Assembly (NCBI GenBank): GCA_902558885.1
Contig: CACEFQ010000003.1
Coordinates: 123,650-187,649 of the forward strand
Length of the DNA: 64,000 nt
Source: an uncultured SAR116 cluster alpha proteobacterium
GTDB taxonomy: Bacteria; Pseudomonadota; Alphaproteobacteria; Puniceispirillales; Marisalimonadaceae
Direction: 5' to 3'
Below the pieces are notes generated by a model. The model had not been told where the DNA came from. It worked only from the letters and a program-made list of their open reading frames with translations, and did no database searches. Shown here piece after piece: positions 8,426-17,592 of this stretch. How positions within the stretch are numbered: the stretch's first letter is position 1; every line of letters starts with the position of its first letter. The translations under genes and the position numbers were made by a program.

Positions 8426-9300
8426 TGAAGTCTTGGGTTAAACATATCCCGCAGATGATCTCCGACTAAATTTATCGAAGCGACAGTTATAAGTAATGCA
8501 ACCCCAGGAAATATACTAATCCAAAAGTCGCCACTATACATATATTCAAAACCATTTCCTATTAAAAGACCTAAAGAAGGTTCTGTTATGGGAAGACCTA
8601 AACCTAAAAAACTTAGTGTGGCTTCTAAAGAAATTGCGTGTGCCGTTTGCAATGTACCAACAACAATTAACGGAGCCATACAGTTAGGCAATATATGATT
8701 AAACATTATTCGTGTATTCCCGAATGCCAAACATCTAGCAGCATCAACATATTCTTTATTTATTTCAACTAGAGCACTCGATCGAGCTGTTCTAGCGTAA
8801 TAAGCCCACTGTACTAAAATTAGAGCAATGATAGTTTTTTCAACACCCTTTCCAAAAGCGGCTAAGATAATTAAAGCAACCAAAATAGATGGAAAGCTAA
8901 GTTGAATGTCTACAATTCTCATAATTATTGCCTCGTATCTGCCACCAAAAAAAGCTGCAGAAATTCCAAAAAATGAACCTATTATTAGAGCAAAAATACC
9001 TGACAAAACACCAACTCCTAAACTCACCCGCAATCCATAAAATATAGCTGAAACCATATCTCTGCCTGCACCATCAGTTCCAAGAAAAAAATAATTACCA
9101 GAAAAATCTTCTGAAAATGGCGGCAATCTGCTATTCATAATACTAACAGTATTGAGATCGTAAGGATCAGTTGGCGACACTAAAGGTGCAAATATTGCTA
9201 CAAATAGGATAAGTAAAAAAATAAAAAAAGCGACAAGAGCAACTTTGTTTGAAGAAAAATCTTTACAGAATTCAACAAATTTTTTTAATTTTGGACTCAT
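8422..9300 (-). CDS. Dipeptide/oligopeptide ABC transporter permease (DppC-like)
   Basis: A 292-residue inner-membrane permease with about six hydrophobic segments. It has an N-terminal OppC-type domain (FAPLVSPTDPYDLN) and the phrase FFLGTDGAGRDMVSAIFYGLRVSL that is diagnostic of DppC/OppC. The ATPase-contacting EAA loop (EYVDAARCLAFGNTRIMFNHILPN) is present. It forms the channel with the DppB-like partner upstream; the stop and start overlap by one base (TAATG at 9300), so the two are translationally coupled. The ATPase subunit is encoded on the other strand and ends 4 bases inside this gene. Confidence 0.92.
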   Translation of the reverse strand: MSPKLKKFVEFCKDFSSNKVALVAFFIFLLILFVAIFAPLVSPTDPYDLNTVSIMNSRLPPFSEDFSGNYFFLGTDGAGRDMVSAIFYGLRVSLGVGVLSGIFALIIGSFFGISAAFFGGRYEAIIMRIVDIQLSFPSILVALIILAAFGKGVEKTIIALILVQWAYYARTARSSALVEINKEYVDAARCLAFGNTRIMFNHILPNCMAPLIVVGTLQTAHAISLEATLSFLGLGLPITEPSLGLLIGNGFEYMYSGDFWISIFPGVALLITVASINLVGDHLRDMFNPRLH

Positions 9301-10274
9301 TAATGATCCCCCTTAATTCTTACTCTAGGATCTAAAAATGTATAAAGGATATCGACAATTAAGTTTAAAAACACAAAAAATGTTACAATAATCATTAAGT
9401 ATGCAACAATAACTGGACGGTCAAGATTATAAATTGAATCAATTATTAACTTACCCATACCTGGCCATGCAAATACAGTTTCTGTAACTGTTGAGAAAGC
9501 AATTAATGATCCGAATTCTAGACCAACAACTGTAACGATTGGAATTAAAATATTTTTTAAAACATGAATTAATACCACTCTTTTTTCTGAAATTCCTTTT
9601 GATCTAGCAAATGTAATATAATCTTGAAGAATTATTTCTCTTGTTCCTGCTCGCGTCAGACGTATGACTGAAGAAATTTTAAATAATGCTAAATTTAATG
9701 CAGGTAAGAAAACGTGAGACAATCCATTTAGAGTAAACAAAGAACTATTTATACCCAAAAAGGTTCCAATTTCACCTCTACCAGTAGACGGAAGCCACCC
9801 AAGTTGGACCGCAAATATCATTATAAATATAATCCCAACCCAAAATGTTGGCATTGAAAAGCCTAAGATAGATCCTGCCATAATAACTTTACTCGCTTTG
9901 CTGTCAGGCTTATATCCAGCATATATACCTAACGGGATTGCTACAATTAAAGATATTATTAATGAGAACAAGGCTAGTTCTAATGTTGCCGGCATTCTTT
10001 GGATAATTAGTTTTAGAGCAGGTTCCCCAAAAATAAATGAATCTCCCAAATCCCCTTTAAATGCATTTACTAAAAAATACCAATATTGTTCTGTCACTGG
10101 TCTATCAAGGCCAAGTTCTCTTATTACTCTTTCCACCTCTGCTTGATCAGCTTCAGGATTAATAAGCATTTCCACAGGGTCGCCTACAAGATTAACCCCT
10201 CCAAAAACCAATAGGGACATAATAAATAGTACAAGTACACTTTGAGCAAATCTTGTGAAAATAAATGCAGTCAT
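9300..10274 (-). CDS. Dipeptide/oligopeptide ABC transporter permease (DppB-like)
   Basis: A 324-residue membrane permease with the OppB/DppB N-terminal helix (MTAFIFTRFAQSVLVLFIMSLLVF). It has the periplasmic region with LGLDRPVTEQYWYFL, GDLGDSFIFGEPA and the GRGEIGTFLG loop. The EAA loop YITFARSKGISEKRVVLIHVLKN contacts the ATPase, and the ending ILYTFLDPRVR is typical. It lies downstream of the binding-protein gene, separated by a 58-base gap that contains a perfect palindrome (see 10294-10321). Confidence 0.92.
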   Translation of the reverse strand: MTAFIFTRFAQSVLVLFIMSLLVFGGVNLVGDPVEMLINPEADQAEVERVIRELGLDRPVTEQYWYFLVNAFKGDLGDSFIFGEPALKLIIQRMPATLELALFSLIISLIVAIPLGIYAGYKPDSKASKVIMAGSILGFSMPTFWVGIIFIMIFAVQLGWLPSTGRGEIGTFLGINSSLFTLNGLSHVFLPALNLALFKISSVIRLTRAGTREIILQDYITFARSKGISEKRVVLIHVLKNILIPIVTVVGLEFGSLIAFSTVTETVFAWPGMGKLIIDSIYNLDRPVIVAYLMIIVTFFVFLNLIVDILYTFLDPRVRIKGDH

Positions 10275-10293
10275 TTTGTAATCTTTTAAAAGA

Positions 10294-10321
10294 AGAACTA
10301 GAGCAAATTTGCTCTAGTTCT
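10294..10321 (-). terminator. Perfect palindrome between binding-protein and permease genes: attenuator or 3' end
   Basis: The 28 bases 10294-10321 are a perfect inverted repeat: AGAACTAGAGCAAA against TTTGCTCTAGTTCT, so an 11-base-pair stem with a six-base A/T loop can form. On the minus strand it follows the binding-protein stop (10333) and is followed by TCTTTT, a weak U-tract, then the permease start. Such elements in ABC transporter operons typically end or stabilise the message so that the binding protein is made in excess over the permeases. A protein-binding operator is a less likely reading. Confidence 0.7.
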
Positions 10322-10332
10322 CTAATTTTGAG

Positions 10333-11922
10333 TTATTTACAATTTAAATATGTAGCTATTGTTCTTTCATCTGTTCTTGGAGTATAGCTACAGCCAGATT
10401 TAGCCGCCCATGTATTCATTTGATAATGAACTGGAATAACACCATAGTTTTTACCTACTGATATTTCAGTAGCCTCAGCTAATAGTTTACCTCTAGCGTC
10501 TGAATCCACTGTTCCAAGAGCTTTTTGAATTAACTTATCGACTGCAGGATCAGAATGTCTGCCTCTATTTGCTCTTCCCATACCAATAGACTTATCATAA
10601 GTATGTAATAAAGCTCTCAGAGGAGACGAAGCTTCTCCTGAACCAGCACCCCATCCTAGAACCATAAAGCTAAACTCTGGACTTTTATTAGGTCCACCAC
10701 GTGAAGCTCTCTTGAAATACACAGCTTTTGGCATGGTTTCAACTTTTGCTTTAATTCCAATTCTTGAAAACATTTGAGCTAAAGCTTCAGCAATCTTAGC
10801 ATCATTGATATATCTATCATTTGGACCGTGAATAGTCATCTCAAAACCATCTCCATATCCAGCCTCTGCTAATAATTTTTTTGCAGCTGTAGGGTCATAC
10901 GCATCAGGTTTCATTTTATCAGAAACACCATGGAACCCAGCTGGTAATAATTGTCCTGCCTTGACAGCAATACCTTCCATCACTTTTGAAACCATTGCAT
11001 CACGGTTTATTGCTAAAGATAGAGCTTTTCTAACTCTAACATCCATCAAAGGATTTTTGATTTTACCACCACCAATTGCTTTTATGTGTGGAGAATCTTC
11101 TCTAAATTGATCCATATGAAGATAGATTACTCTATTTGAAGGTCCACTATTTAATTTAATAGTTGGATTTTTTTTCATTTTAGCAACATTTAATGGAGGC
11201 ACATTATCTATAAAATCTACGTCTTTAGCAAGCAAAGCCGCGATTCTTGCTGGTCCTGACTTAATTGGCTTAAATAATACATTTTTATATTTAGGCATAC
11301 CAGTACCTGCTCCGTGATAATTTTCGTTAGCTTTTAATACTATTTTATCTCCTGGCACCCACTCTACAAACTTGTAGGGACCAGTACCAATAGCTGCTTT
11401 ACCACTATTATAGTCAGCTGTGGTTGCGCCTTCTCCATTTTTCTTTGATATAATCTTAACTGTCATAATATCATTTGGCATTAATGGATAGGGTTTCTTT
11501 GTTTTTATGTGAATTGTATGACTATCAATTTTAATAAACTCCTTCCCCTTTAAATAAGTACCAAAACCCGATGGAGATTTAGGAACATTTTGTGCTCTTT
11601 GAGCCGTAAAGAGAACATCGTCTGCAGTAAAATCACTTCCGTCATGAAACTTTACACCTTTTCTTAGTTTAAATTCCCAAGTGGTATCATCAATTGGTTT
11701 CCATGAAGTGGCCAAATCTGGATAATGTTGTTGATTTTCATCTGACCCAACTAATGTTCCATAAATATGGGTTGCAAATGCATTATTAGGACCAAGATTA
11801 TGATAATGTGGATCAATAGAGCTAGGCTCTGACTTCAATCCAACAGTAAGATCTTTTGCCAAGGCTACACTTGATAAAAGACAACTTATTAAAATAATAA
11901 AAAGTCTATTGATTAATTTCAT
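10333..11922 (-). CDS. Peptide-type ABC transporter periplasmic substrate-binding protein (family 5, DppA-like)
   Basis: A 529-residue exported protein with a clear signal peptide (about 1-22, ending SSVALA) and the SBP_bac_5 pattern: VGLKSEPSSIDPHYHNLGPNN at the mature N-terminus, then HIYGTLVGSD, LATSWKPIDDTTWEFKLRKGVKFHDG (the family signature) and PDAYDPTAAKKLLAEAGY. It would deliver dipeptides, oligopeptides or acylated amino acids to the DppB/C permeases downstream. A palindromic attenuator follows it, consistent with higher expression of this subunit. The ligand cannot be told from sequence; neighbouring N-deacylases hint at modified amino acids or small peptides. Confidence 0.92.
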   Translation of the reverse strand: MKLINRLFIILISCLLSSVALAKDLTVGLKSEPSSIDPHYHNLGPNNAFATHIYGTLVGSDENQQHYPDLATSWKPIDDTTWEFKLRKGVKFHDGSDFTADDVLFTAQRAQNVPKSPSGFGTYLKGKEFIKIDSHTIHIKTKKPYPLMPNDIMTVKIISKKNGEGATTADYNSGKAAIGTGPYKFVEWVPGDKIVLKANENYHGAGTGMPKYKNVLFKPIKSGPARIAALLAKDVDFIDNVPPLNVAKMKKNPTIKLNSGPSNRVIYLHMDQFREDSPHIKAIGGGKIKNPLMDVRVRKALSLAINRDAMVSKVMEGIAVKAGQLLPAGFHGVSDKMKPDAYDPTAAKKLLAEAGYGDGFEMTIHGPNDRYINDAKIAEALAQMFSRIGIKAKVETMPKAVYFKRASRGGPNKSPEFSFMVLGWGAGSGEASSPLRALLHTYDKSIGMGRANRGRHSDPAVDKLIQKALGTVDSDARGKLLAEATEISVGKNYGVIPVHYQMNTWAAKSGCSYTPRTDERTIATYLNCK

Positions 11923-12051
11923 TTTACTCTCCTACAATAATCTAAAAAAACATTGAATTAAAAATTACATAGAGTCAAAAGATAAAATGAGTTTAAGTTA
12001 ATAATTATTTTGTTTTTATAAGTTCAAAAATTAAATTACAGGAGAAGAAAA

Positions 12052-12876
12052 TTGAATTATTTAGAAATTTTGGATCAACTTCCAAAATTAAGAGTTTATA
12101 AAGACAAAGAATACAATCTGAATATATCTTATAGGTTTCAAAAATTTGATGATGAATTACCTATTTTGTTTCTTCATGGCTTCAACGGGAATAGTAAAAG
12201 TTGGGCTTATCAATTTTTATATTTTAAGAACAAAAGGTCAGTAATTGCAATTGATGCCCCTGGCTTTGGAAAATCAGATTCGGCAGATTTTACAATGTAT
12301 ATGATTGCTAAATTAGTTATCAATTTATTGAATAATCTCGGAATTAAAAAGTTAGATCTAGTTGGGCATTCAATGGGCGGGATGTTAGCTCAAATTATTT
12401 CAGCAGAGTTTGGCGAAATTGTAAATAAAGTAGTTTTATCTTGCACTCATAAAGGCTATGCTTTGCCACCACTAAGTCCTTTAAGGCAACCTTATAGTCA
12501 AAGACTTGAAGATAGAAAAAAACTTTCTGATGAAGCATTCGGTCAATTAAGAATAAAGAAAATGTTGCCTGATTTAGAGAATGAAGAAATCTTTAGTTTT
12601 TTATCTTCTATAAGTAAAGAAATAACAGAAGCTTCAATTAAATGTGGTGGTATGGCAATGCAGCAACTTGATACTTCAAAATATTTATCAAAACTTAATC
12701 AACCATGTCTTATTTTAAAAGGTTCAAAAGATATTGTTGTATCAAACGAACGTTCTAATAATTTAGAAAAATCTTTACCTCATGCAAAAGTAATAGAAAT
12801 ATCAAATGTAGGTCATGCGCCATATTGTGAGGATGCATCTAGTTTTAATAAAGCTATAGAAGTTTTTTTTAATTAA
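12052..12876 (+). CDS. Alpha/beta-hydrolase fold protein
   Basis: A 274-residue cytosolic hydrolase. The oxyanion-hole LHGFNGNSKSW, nucleophile elbow GHSMGG (Ser107), and probable acid and base D227 (KGSKDIVV) and H255 (NVGHAPYCE) complete a catalytic triad. The fold covers esterases, C-C hydrolases and lactonases; the cap region from about 130 to 200 does not tell me the substrate. The start is TTG 12052 with a strong AGGAGAAG site 7 bases upstream. It overlaps the next gene, an MFS transporter, by one base (TAATG), so enzyme and transporter are coupled. Confidence 0.88.
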   Translation: MNYLEILDQLPKLRVYKDKEYNLNISYRFQKFDDELPILFLHGFNGNSKSWAYQFLYFKNKRSVIAIDAPGFGKSDSADFTMYMIAKLVINLLNNLGIKKLDLVGHSMGGMLAQIISAEFGEIVNKVVLSCTHKGYALPPLSPLRQPYSQRLEDRKKLSDEAFGQLRIKKMLPDLENEEIFSFLSSISKEITEASIKCGGMAMQQLDTSKYLSKLNQPCLILKGSKDIVVSNERSNNLEKSLPHAKVIEISNVGHAPYCEDASSFNKAIEVFFN

Positions 12877-14075
12877 TGAATGCATTATCAAATAAATCAT
12901 TTAGCCTATATTTTTATAGCAATACCATTGCTCTTTTAGGACTTTGGATACAAAAAATTGGGGTTGGTTGGCTTACCTGGGAAATCACACAATCAACTTT
13001 TTGGACAAGTTTCGTTACTTTAGCTCTTATGGCTCCCGCAGGATTATTGGGACCATTTTTTGCAGTCTTTGCTGAAAATTGGAACATGAGAATTGCGAGT
13101 ATTATTTTAAAAACTTTAATGTTGATTGTTGGTATATTTATATGGTTTTTACAATTTTTAGATCAACATACTTTGTTTACACTTGCTTTTTTGTCTATTT
13201 TACAAGGCTTATTAAGTGCGTGCTATCATCCAGTTAGGTTGGTTTTTGTTTCTATTGTTGTTCCAAAAAATTTACTTGCGAGTGCAGTTGGATTAAATTC
13301 TGCATCTTTTAATGGTTCTCGAGTTGTTGGGCCTGCTTTTGCAGGAGGCTCAATAGCCTTTTTCAATCTCGAAATAACTTTTCTTCTAGCTGCAATTACT
13401 TACATACCTTTAATTCCAATTTTATTTTATATGCCTCTCAGAAAAAGAATAAAAGATAACAAACCTCAAGGAAATTTTTACTCAAGACTTATAGAAGGTG
13501 GAAAATTTGCTCTAAAAACTCCAATAATTGCGAAAGGATTATTTATTGTTTTGATTAGTGCTTTTTTTGTGAGGGGAATGCTTGAAATTCAACCTACAAT
13601 TGCAGGAGAAATTTTAAAGCAAGGTAGTTTTGGGCTGTCTTTAATAACAACCACGGCTGGCATAGGGGCTTTGATTGCATCTATTTGGATAGGAGTTAGA
13701 AAAAGTGACAAAATTAAAATTGAAACTAAATTAGTTTCAATTCTGTTCCTTGGATTATTCGTAAGTTGCATTATAGGTTTTATTTCGAATGTTTACATAA
13801 TGGCTGTAGCATTTACTGTTGTTGGTTTTACAACAACTATTGTTGGTATTGGGACGCAAACAATTATTCAACTTGAAGTTGAAGAATTTTATAGGGCAAG
13901 AGTTTTAACGTGGTGGTCAAGCGTTTCTTTTGGATCATTAACTATCGGCGGTATAATTTTAGGATTTGCAGGTGAGTATATTCCGCTAAATATTGGTCTT
14001 ATAATAATGCCAATTGTTGGCTATATTTTATTTAAAATAGTTTTATTTTATCAGTTCAAAAATAAATTTATTTAA
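12876..14075 (+). CDS. MFS transporter, transmembrane secretion effector/EntS-like type
   Basis: A 399-residue protein with about 12 hydrophobic helices. The opening FSLYFYSNTIALLGLWIQKIGVGWLTWEIT and the region GLNSASFNGSRVVGPAFAGG match the MFS_3 group that includes enterobactin exporters and many uncharacterised efflux proteins. A charged cytoplasmic loop (MPLRKRIKDNKPQGNF) separates the two halves. It is coupled to the alpha/beta hydrolase upstream, so export or uptake of that enzyme's substrate or product is plausible but unproven. It overlaps the convergent DMT transporter by 8 bases at its end. Confidence 0.85.
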   Translation: MNALSNKSFSLYFYSNTIALLGLWIQKIGVGWLTWEITQSTFWTSFVTLALMAPAGLLGPFFAVFAENWNMRIASIILKTLMLIVGIFIWFLQFLDQHTLFTLAFLSILQGLLSACYHPVRLVFVSIVVPKNLLASAVGLNSASFNGSRVVGPAFAGGSIAFFNLEITFLLAAITYIPLIPILFYMPLRKRIKDNKPQGNFYSRLIEGGKFALKTPIIAKGLFIVLISAFFVRGMLEIQPTIAGEILKQGSFGLSLITTTAGIGALIASIWIGVRKSDKIKIETKLVSILFLGLFVSCIIGFISNVYIMAVAFTVVGFTTTIVGIGTQTIIQLEVEEFYRARVLTWWSSVSFGSLTIGGIILGFAGEYIPLNIGLIIMPIVGYILFKIVLFYQFKNKFI

Positions 14076-14955
14076 GTGATTTTAACTTCGCTTCTCTTTT
14101 AAAAATATAAATACCAGAAATAGTTATGATTAAACCACCTAAAATTGTAGTAAATACAGGATGTGAATTCCATATCAGGTAATCAAATATAATAGCCCAT
14201 ACAATACCAGTATAATTAAATGGGCTTACAATCGAAGCTGGTGCTTTTTGTAATGCGTAAGTCATTAATAATTGTGTTAAAAAAGCTGACACACCCAACC
14301 CAATAAATAACGCAATAACTCTTAATGAGGGTTCCTTCCACAAAAATGGTTGGAAAAAAGAAGTTATAATAAAACTAACCAACATAAAGTAAAAAACTGT
14401 TTTCACTGGATGTTCTGTAGTACCCAGTAATCTTAAGAAAATAATAGTAGTTGACCACATTAAAGTGCCAATTAGAGCGTAAATTGAAGCAACAGCTATG
14501 GTGCCGGTAGGATTAATTGCAATAATTACTCCACCAAATCCAATTAAAATGGCCAACCATCTACGCCAGCCTAATAGTTCGTTGAGAAAGATTATTGCAA
14601 AAATACATGAAAAGATTGGCACAGCTTGAGATATTACTGTGACATCTGCGACGGGTAATCTTTGAAAAGCTAAAAAAAACATTATGTTTCCTGTAAGTCC
14701 AGCTAGACTTCTAAAAAAATGAAGATAAGGCTTATCTGTCTTTAAAAATTTTATTCCTCCTAGTTTGTAAATCAGAGGTAATAAGAGAATTATTACAACC
14801 ATGGCTCTAGCAAATGTAATCTGTACAGCATGATATTCAATGCCTACTAATTTAGCTTGAACGCTCATAATAGTTACGCAAAAAACAGCCATTATCATTG
14901 CTAGGATTGCTTTAAAATTGTTAGAAGTAGTTTTGTAAAAGGTTACTAAATTCAA
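14068..14955 (-). CDS. DMT-superfamily (EamA) transporter
   Basis: A 295-residue membrane protein with about ten hydrophobic segments arranged as two EamA repeats (roughly residues 16-145 and 155-285). Typical phrases are YHAVQITFARAMVV, LPVADVTVISQAVPIFSCIFA and ALQKAPASIVSPFNYTGIVWA. The family exports or imports small metabolites such as amino acids; the substrate is not predictable. The start is TTG 14955, six bases after the stop of the upstream MFS gene, with only a weak AAGAAA site, suggesting translational coupling. Confidence 0.87.
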   Translation of the reverse strand: MNLVTFYKTTSNNFKAILAMIMAVFCVTIMSVQAKLVGIEYHAVQITFARAMVVIILLLPLIYKLGGIKFLKTDKPYLHFFRSLAGLTGNIMFFLAFQRLPVADVTVISQAVPIFSCIFAIIFLNELLGWRRWLAILIGFGGVIIAINPTGTIAVASIYALIGTLMWSTTIIFLRLLGTTEHPVKTVFYFMLVSFIITSFFQPFLWKEPSLRVIALFIGLGVSAFLTQLLMTYALQKAPASIVSPFNYTGIVWAIIFDYLIWNSHPVFTTILGGLIITISGIYIFKREAKLKSLK

Positions 14956-14961
14956 TTTAAT

Positions 14962-16239
14962 TTATTTCTTCATGTCTGTAAGTTTTTGACATTCTCTTAA
15001 AAAGAAAAAACATAAAAATGCTGAGAAGAAAGGATATAATGCAGAAATTCTTATAGTTGTAATTAAGTCATAACCAAGATCTATTGATATTGCGAACGGC
15101 ATTGCACCAATTGATGCCCCGACAACTAATATCATTTGACCTGTGCCTTGAATACTTCCAACATGTAGTCTTCCAAAATATCTTGGCCAGATATAGCCAA
15201 ATAATGATAGATTAAATCCATTATTAATTCCAAAAATGATCGCATAAATCATAGAAGAAGTAATGTTACTCGCAAAGGTTATAGATAATAGTGAAGCAGT
15301 GGTTATTAGTAAAGCAATTCCAATAATATTATGAGTTTCAAATCTATCTAAAATTTTGCCTGCAATAGGAATAAAGATAATCATTGAAACCATTGTTGGT
15401 ATGAACAGAGCAGCTGCTGTACTACTTGTCATTCCAAAGTATTGACTTAAAATTGTAACTTGAAAAAAATGAAGTGCAGTTACTAATGAAGATATGGAAA
15501 AAAATGAGAATGCAAGTATATAGAAGCTTTTTTCCTTTAGGGCTTCTTCTAGATTGAGACCAAAAATTTTTTTATTATTTTTACTTTCTTTGTCATTTTT
15601 TAAAATTCCATCTGGTTTAATGCTTACATCTTCAGGTTTATCTATTGCTAAGAAAATCAATGGTGGTAACATTATTAACCATGTAGATAAGCCCATAATG
15701 ACCCATGCCATTCTCCATCCATAATTTATAATTAAAAAGTCAGAGATGAAAGGATGTAAACCCATGGAAATAGCAAACCCTAAACCCATTAATCCGAGTG
15801 CAAATCCTCTTTTCTTATCAAACCACTGAGTTATAATATTTGCAGAACCAAGCATCAAAGAACCTTGCCCAAAAAATCTTAAAAATCCAAATGCGATGGC
15901 CAACATTAGAAAGTTTGAGGCAGCTCCAAAAATCATACATCCAACTCCAAGAAGTATGACAGTATAAATTAAAATTTTTCTAGGCCCGAGTTTATCAACT
16001 AATCTTCCCATTTTTGGAAGTAGAAAAGCAGCAAATAAAGTTGCTATCATATATGCAGTAGTAATTGATGTACTAGAAATTTTGAGATCTTGAGAAATTA
16101 CTGGTATAAAAGGACTAAAGGTATGCGATTGTCCAGCTCCACTTGTAAAAATACCAAGACTCCCGATCCCAACAATTACCCAACCGTAGAAAAATTTATC
16201 TTTTGTAGCTTCAAAAAGTTTTTTATTCACCAAGAACAT
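14962..16239 (-). CDS. MFS transporter, OFA/monocarboxylate-like
   Basis: A 425-residue transporter with about 12 hydrophobic helices. The N-terminus FFYGWVIVGIGSLGIFTSGAGQSHTFSPFIPVI and the motif-A region GRLVDKLGPRKIL match the oxalate/formate antiporter and monocarboxylate-type MFS group. A hydrophilic central loop (KPDGILKNDKESKNNKKIFG) divides the halves. A carboxylate substrate is a family-based guess. It lies 48 bases after a beta-hydroxyacid/imine-type dehydrogenase gene on the same strand, possibly supplying its substrate. Confidence 0.85.
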   Translation of the reverse strand: MFLVNKKLFEATKDKFFYGWVIVGIGSLGIFTSGAGQSHTFSPFIPVISQDLKISSTSITTAYMIATLFAAFLLPKMGRLVDKLGPRKILIYTVILLGVGCMIFGAASNFLMLAIAFGFLRFFGQGSLMLGSANIITQWFDKKRGFALGLMGLGFAISMGLHPFISDFLIINYGWRMAWVIMGLSTWLIMLPPLIFLAIDKPEDVSIKPDGILKNDKESKNNKKIFGLNLEEALKEKSFYILAFSFFSISSLVTALHFFQVTILSQYFGMTSSTAAALFIPTMVSMIIFIPIAGKILDRFETHNIIGIALLITTASLLSITFASNITSSMIYAIIFGINNGFNLSLFGYIWPRYFGRLHVGSIQGTGQMILVVGASIGAMPFAISIDLGYDLITTIRISALYPFFSAFLCFFFLRECQKLTDMKK

Positions 16240-16287
16240 ATTAATGATTTACTTCATTTGTTAACTAATTTACAAGGAATTTATATT

Positions 16288-17172
16288 TTATTTTTTAATT
16301 GCATTTACGTACATATCAAGTACATCATTCAAGGATCTTGTTTCATCGACTGTTTCTCTAGTTTCTCTAGCAATTGGTGTTTTATTTGCTAATGACATTA
16401 TATCGGCTGCACCTTCGTGGAATTTTGAGGTGACTCCAGCATCAGAAAAAGTATTTGCGATTTCATACATTTCTCCCTTCCATCTTGCTGCATCTAGAGG
16501 AATTCTCGGGACCATTCGTTCCATTGCTGATAATATATCAGGTTTGCTATATTCTAATTCAGCAAAATATTCAGAAGAAAGACCAAGTTTATGAGCTGTT
16601 GTTAAAACTGCTGCATGAAGTGCAAAAGTACCTTTTGTTGCGCTAGCATAAACCATTTTCATAGCAGAAGCTTTACCTATTTCTTTACCTAAATCTTTAA
16701 TTTGAAAGCCTTTATTATCAAGGATTTTTACAGGATCTGTATTGGGCCCAGATACATATAACCTTGTTTGTCCATTTTCAACTATTGGGTTTAACCCTAT
16801 AATTCCTGCATCAATAAAATTACAAAATTTGGATGAGATTACTTTATCTATTTTTTGGGATGTTTTAGGTGAAATGGCATTGCAGTCAACGTAAGTAATT
16901 ATTTTTTTTTTTTCTAAGATTACTTTATTAACTTGCTCTGCTTGCTCCAAAGCAGCTTCTGGTGGAAGTATAGATAAAATTATATCAGAATAATTCACAA
17001 TATTTTTGATTGAACCTACGTTTTCTATTCCAGCTGACTCAGAGAGTTTTTTTGTCCTATTACTTCTGCCATCAAGAGCAGATATCACCGCAAGGTTATT
17101 ATCTAAAAAAACCTTGCCACAACCATGCCCCATGTCTCCTGGCATTAAAATTCCAATTGTCTTCTTTGACAT
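16288..17172 (-). CDS. NAD(P)-dependent dehydrogenase, 6-phosphogluconate/3-hydroxyisobutyrate dehydrogenase-like with DUF1932 C-terminus
   Basis: A 294-residue cytosolic protein. The N-terminal Rossmann domain (about 1-160) starts TIGILMPGDMGHGCGKV, a degenerate form of the GxGxMG dinucleotide motif, and includes SDIILSILPPEAA. The middle GIIGLNPIVENGQTRLYVSG and KMVYASATKGTFALHAAVL contain the catalytic-Lys region of beta-hydroxyacid dehydrogenases. The C-terminal part (YSKPDILSAMERMVPRIPLDAARW) matches the DUF1932 helical domain rather than the usual 3-HIBADH one. The substrate is unknown. It sits between a rhodanese and a carboxylate-type MFS transporter on the same strand. Confidence 0.82.
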   Translation of the reverse strand: MSKKTIGILMPGDMGHGCGKVFLDNNLAVISALDGRSNRTKKLSESAGIENVGSIKNIVNYSDIILSILPPEAALEQAEQVNKVILEKKKIITYVDCNAISPKTSQKIDKVISSKFCNFIDAGIIGLNPIVENGQTRLYVSGPNTDPVKILDNKGFQIKDLGKEIGKASAMKMVYASATKGTFALHAAVLTTAHKLGLSSEYFAELEYSKPDILSAMERMVPRIPLDAARWKGEMYEIANTFSDAGVTSKFHEGAADIMSLANKTPIARETRETVDETRSLNDVLDMYVNAIKK

Positions 17173-17199
17173 AATCTCTCCAAATTTAAATAAAATATA

Positions 17200-17586
17200 T
17201 TACTTCTTCATTGGACCACCATTTTTTTCCCAATCTGGGATACCACCAACATTAAGAACATTCTCATATCCCATCTCAATGAGTGTTTTACCGGCTAACG
17301 CTGCCTGACCACCAACTCCACAAACGAGAATTATTTCAGAATCTTTCTTCAAGTTCTTATTGTAAAGAGGAGTAGCTTCATCAGCCACAAATTCAATTAA
17401 ACCTCTCGGTATTTCTAGACCATCAAGAATAGTACCTGTTTTTTTGATATCTGAACTATCTCTAACATCTATAAAAATTGCCGATTTTGATTTGTGTTTA
17501 TCTATTGCGTCTTTTACATCAATTTTTTTAACAACCTCATTAGCTTCTTGTAAGTAATCTTTTGCAGTTTTCATTTTTATCTCCAA
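17200..17586 (-). CDS. Rhodanese-domain protein
   Basis: A single-domain 128-residue rhodanese. Visible are the IFIDVRDSSDIKKTGTI segment (CH2A-like), the active-site loop CGVGGQAALAGKTL with the catalytic Cys near residue 86, and the ending NVGGIPDWEKNGGPMKK. The loop reads CGVGGQA rather than CxxGxR, so the usual Arg is absent and a plain thiosulfate sulfurtransferase activity is not assured. It may carry persulfide sulfur. No signal peptide is present. It is the second gene of a minus-strand run that continues into the dehydrogenase gene. Confidence 0.87.
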   Translation of the reverse strand: MEIKMKTAKDYLQEANEVVKKIDVKDAIDKHKSKSAIFIDVRDSSDIKKTGTILDGLEIPRGLIEFVADEATPLYNKNLKKDSEIILVCGVGGQAALAGKTLIEMGYENVLNVGGIPDWEKNGGPMKK

Positions 17587-17592
17587 AGTGAT

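Noticed and set aside
16090..16392. 100-codon open frame on the plus strand across the MFS/dehydrogenase gap
   Set aside because: It is antisense to two well-supported genes and its sequence looks like a frame shadow, rich in Phe, Cys and Ser.
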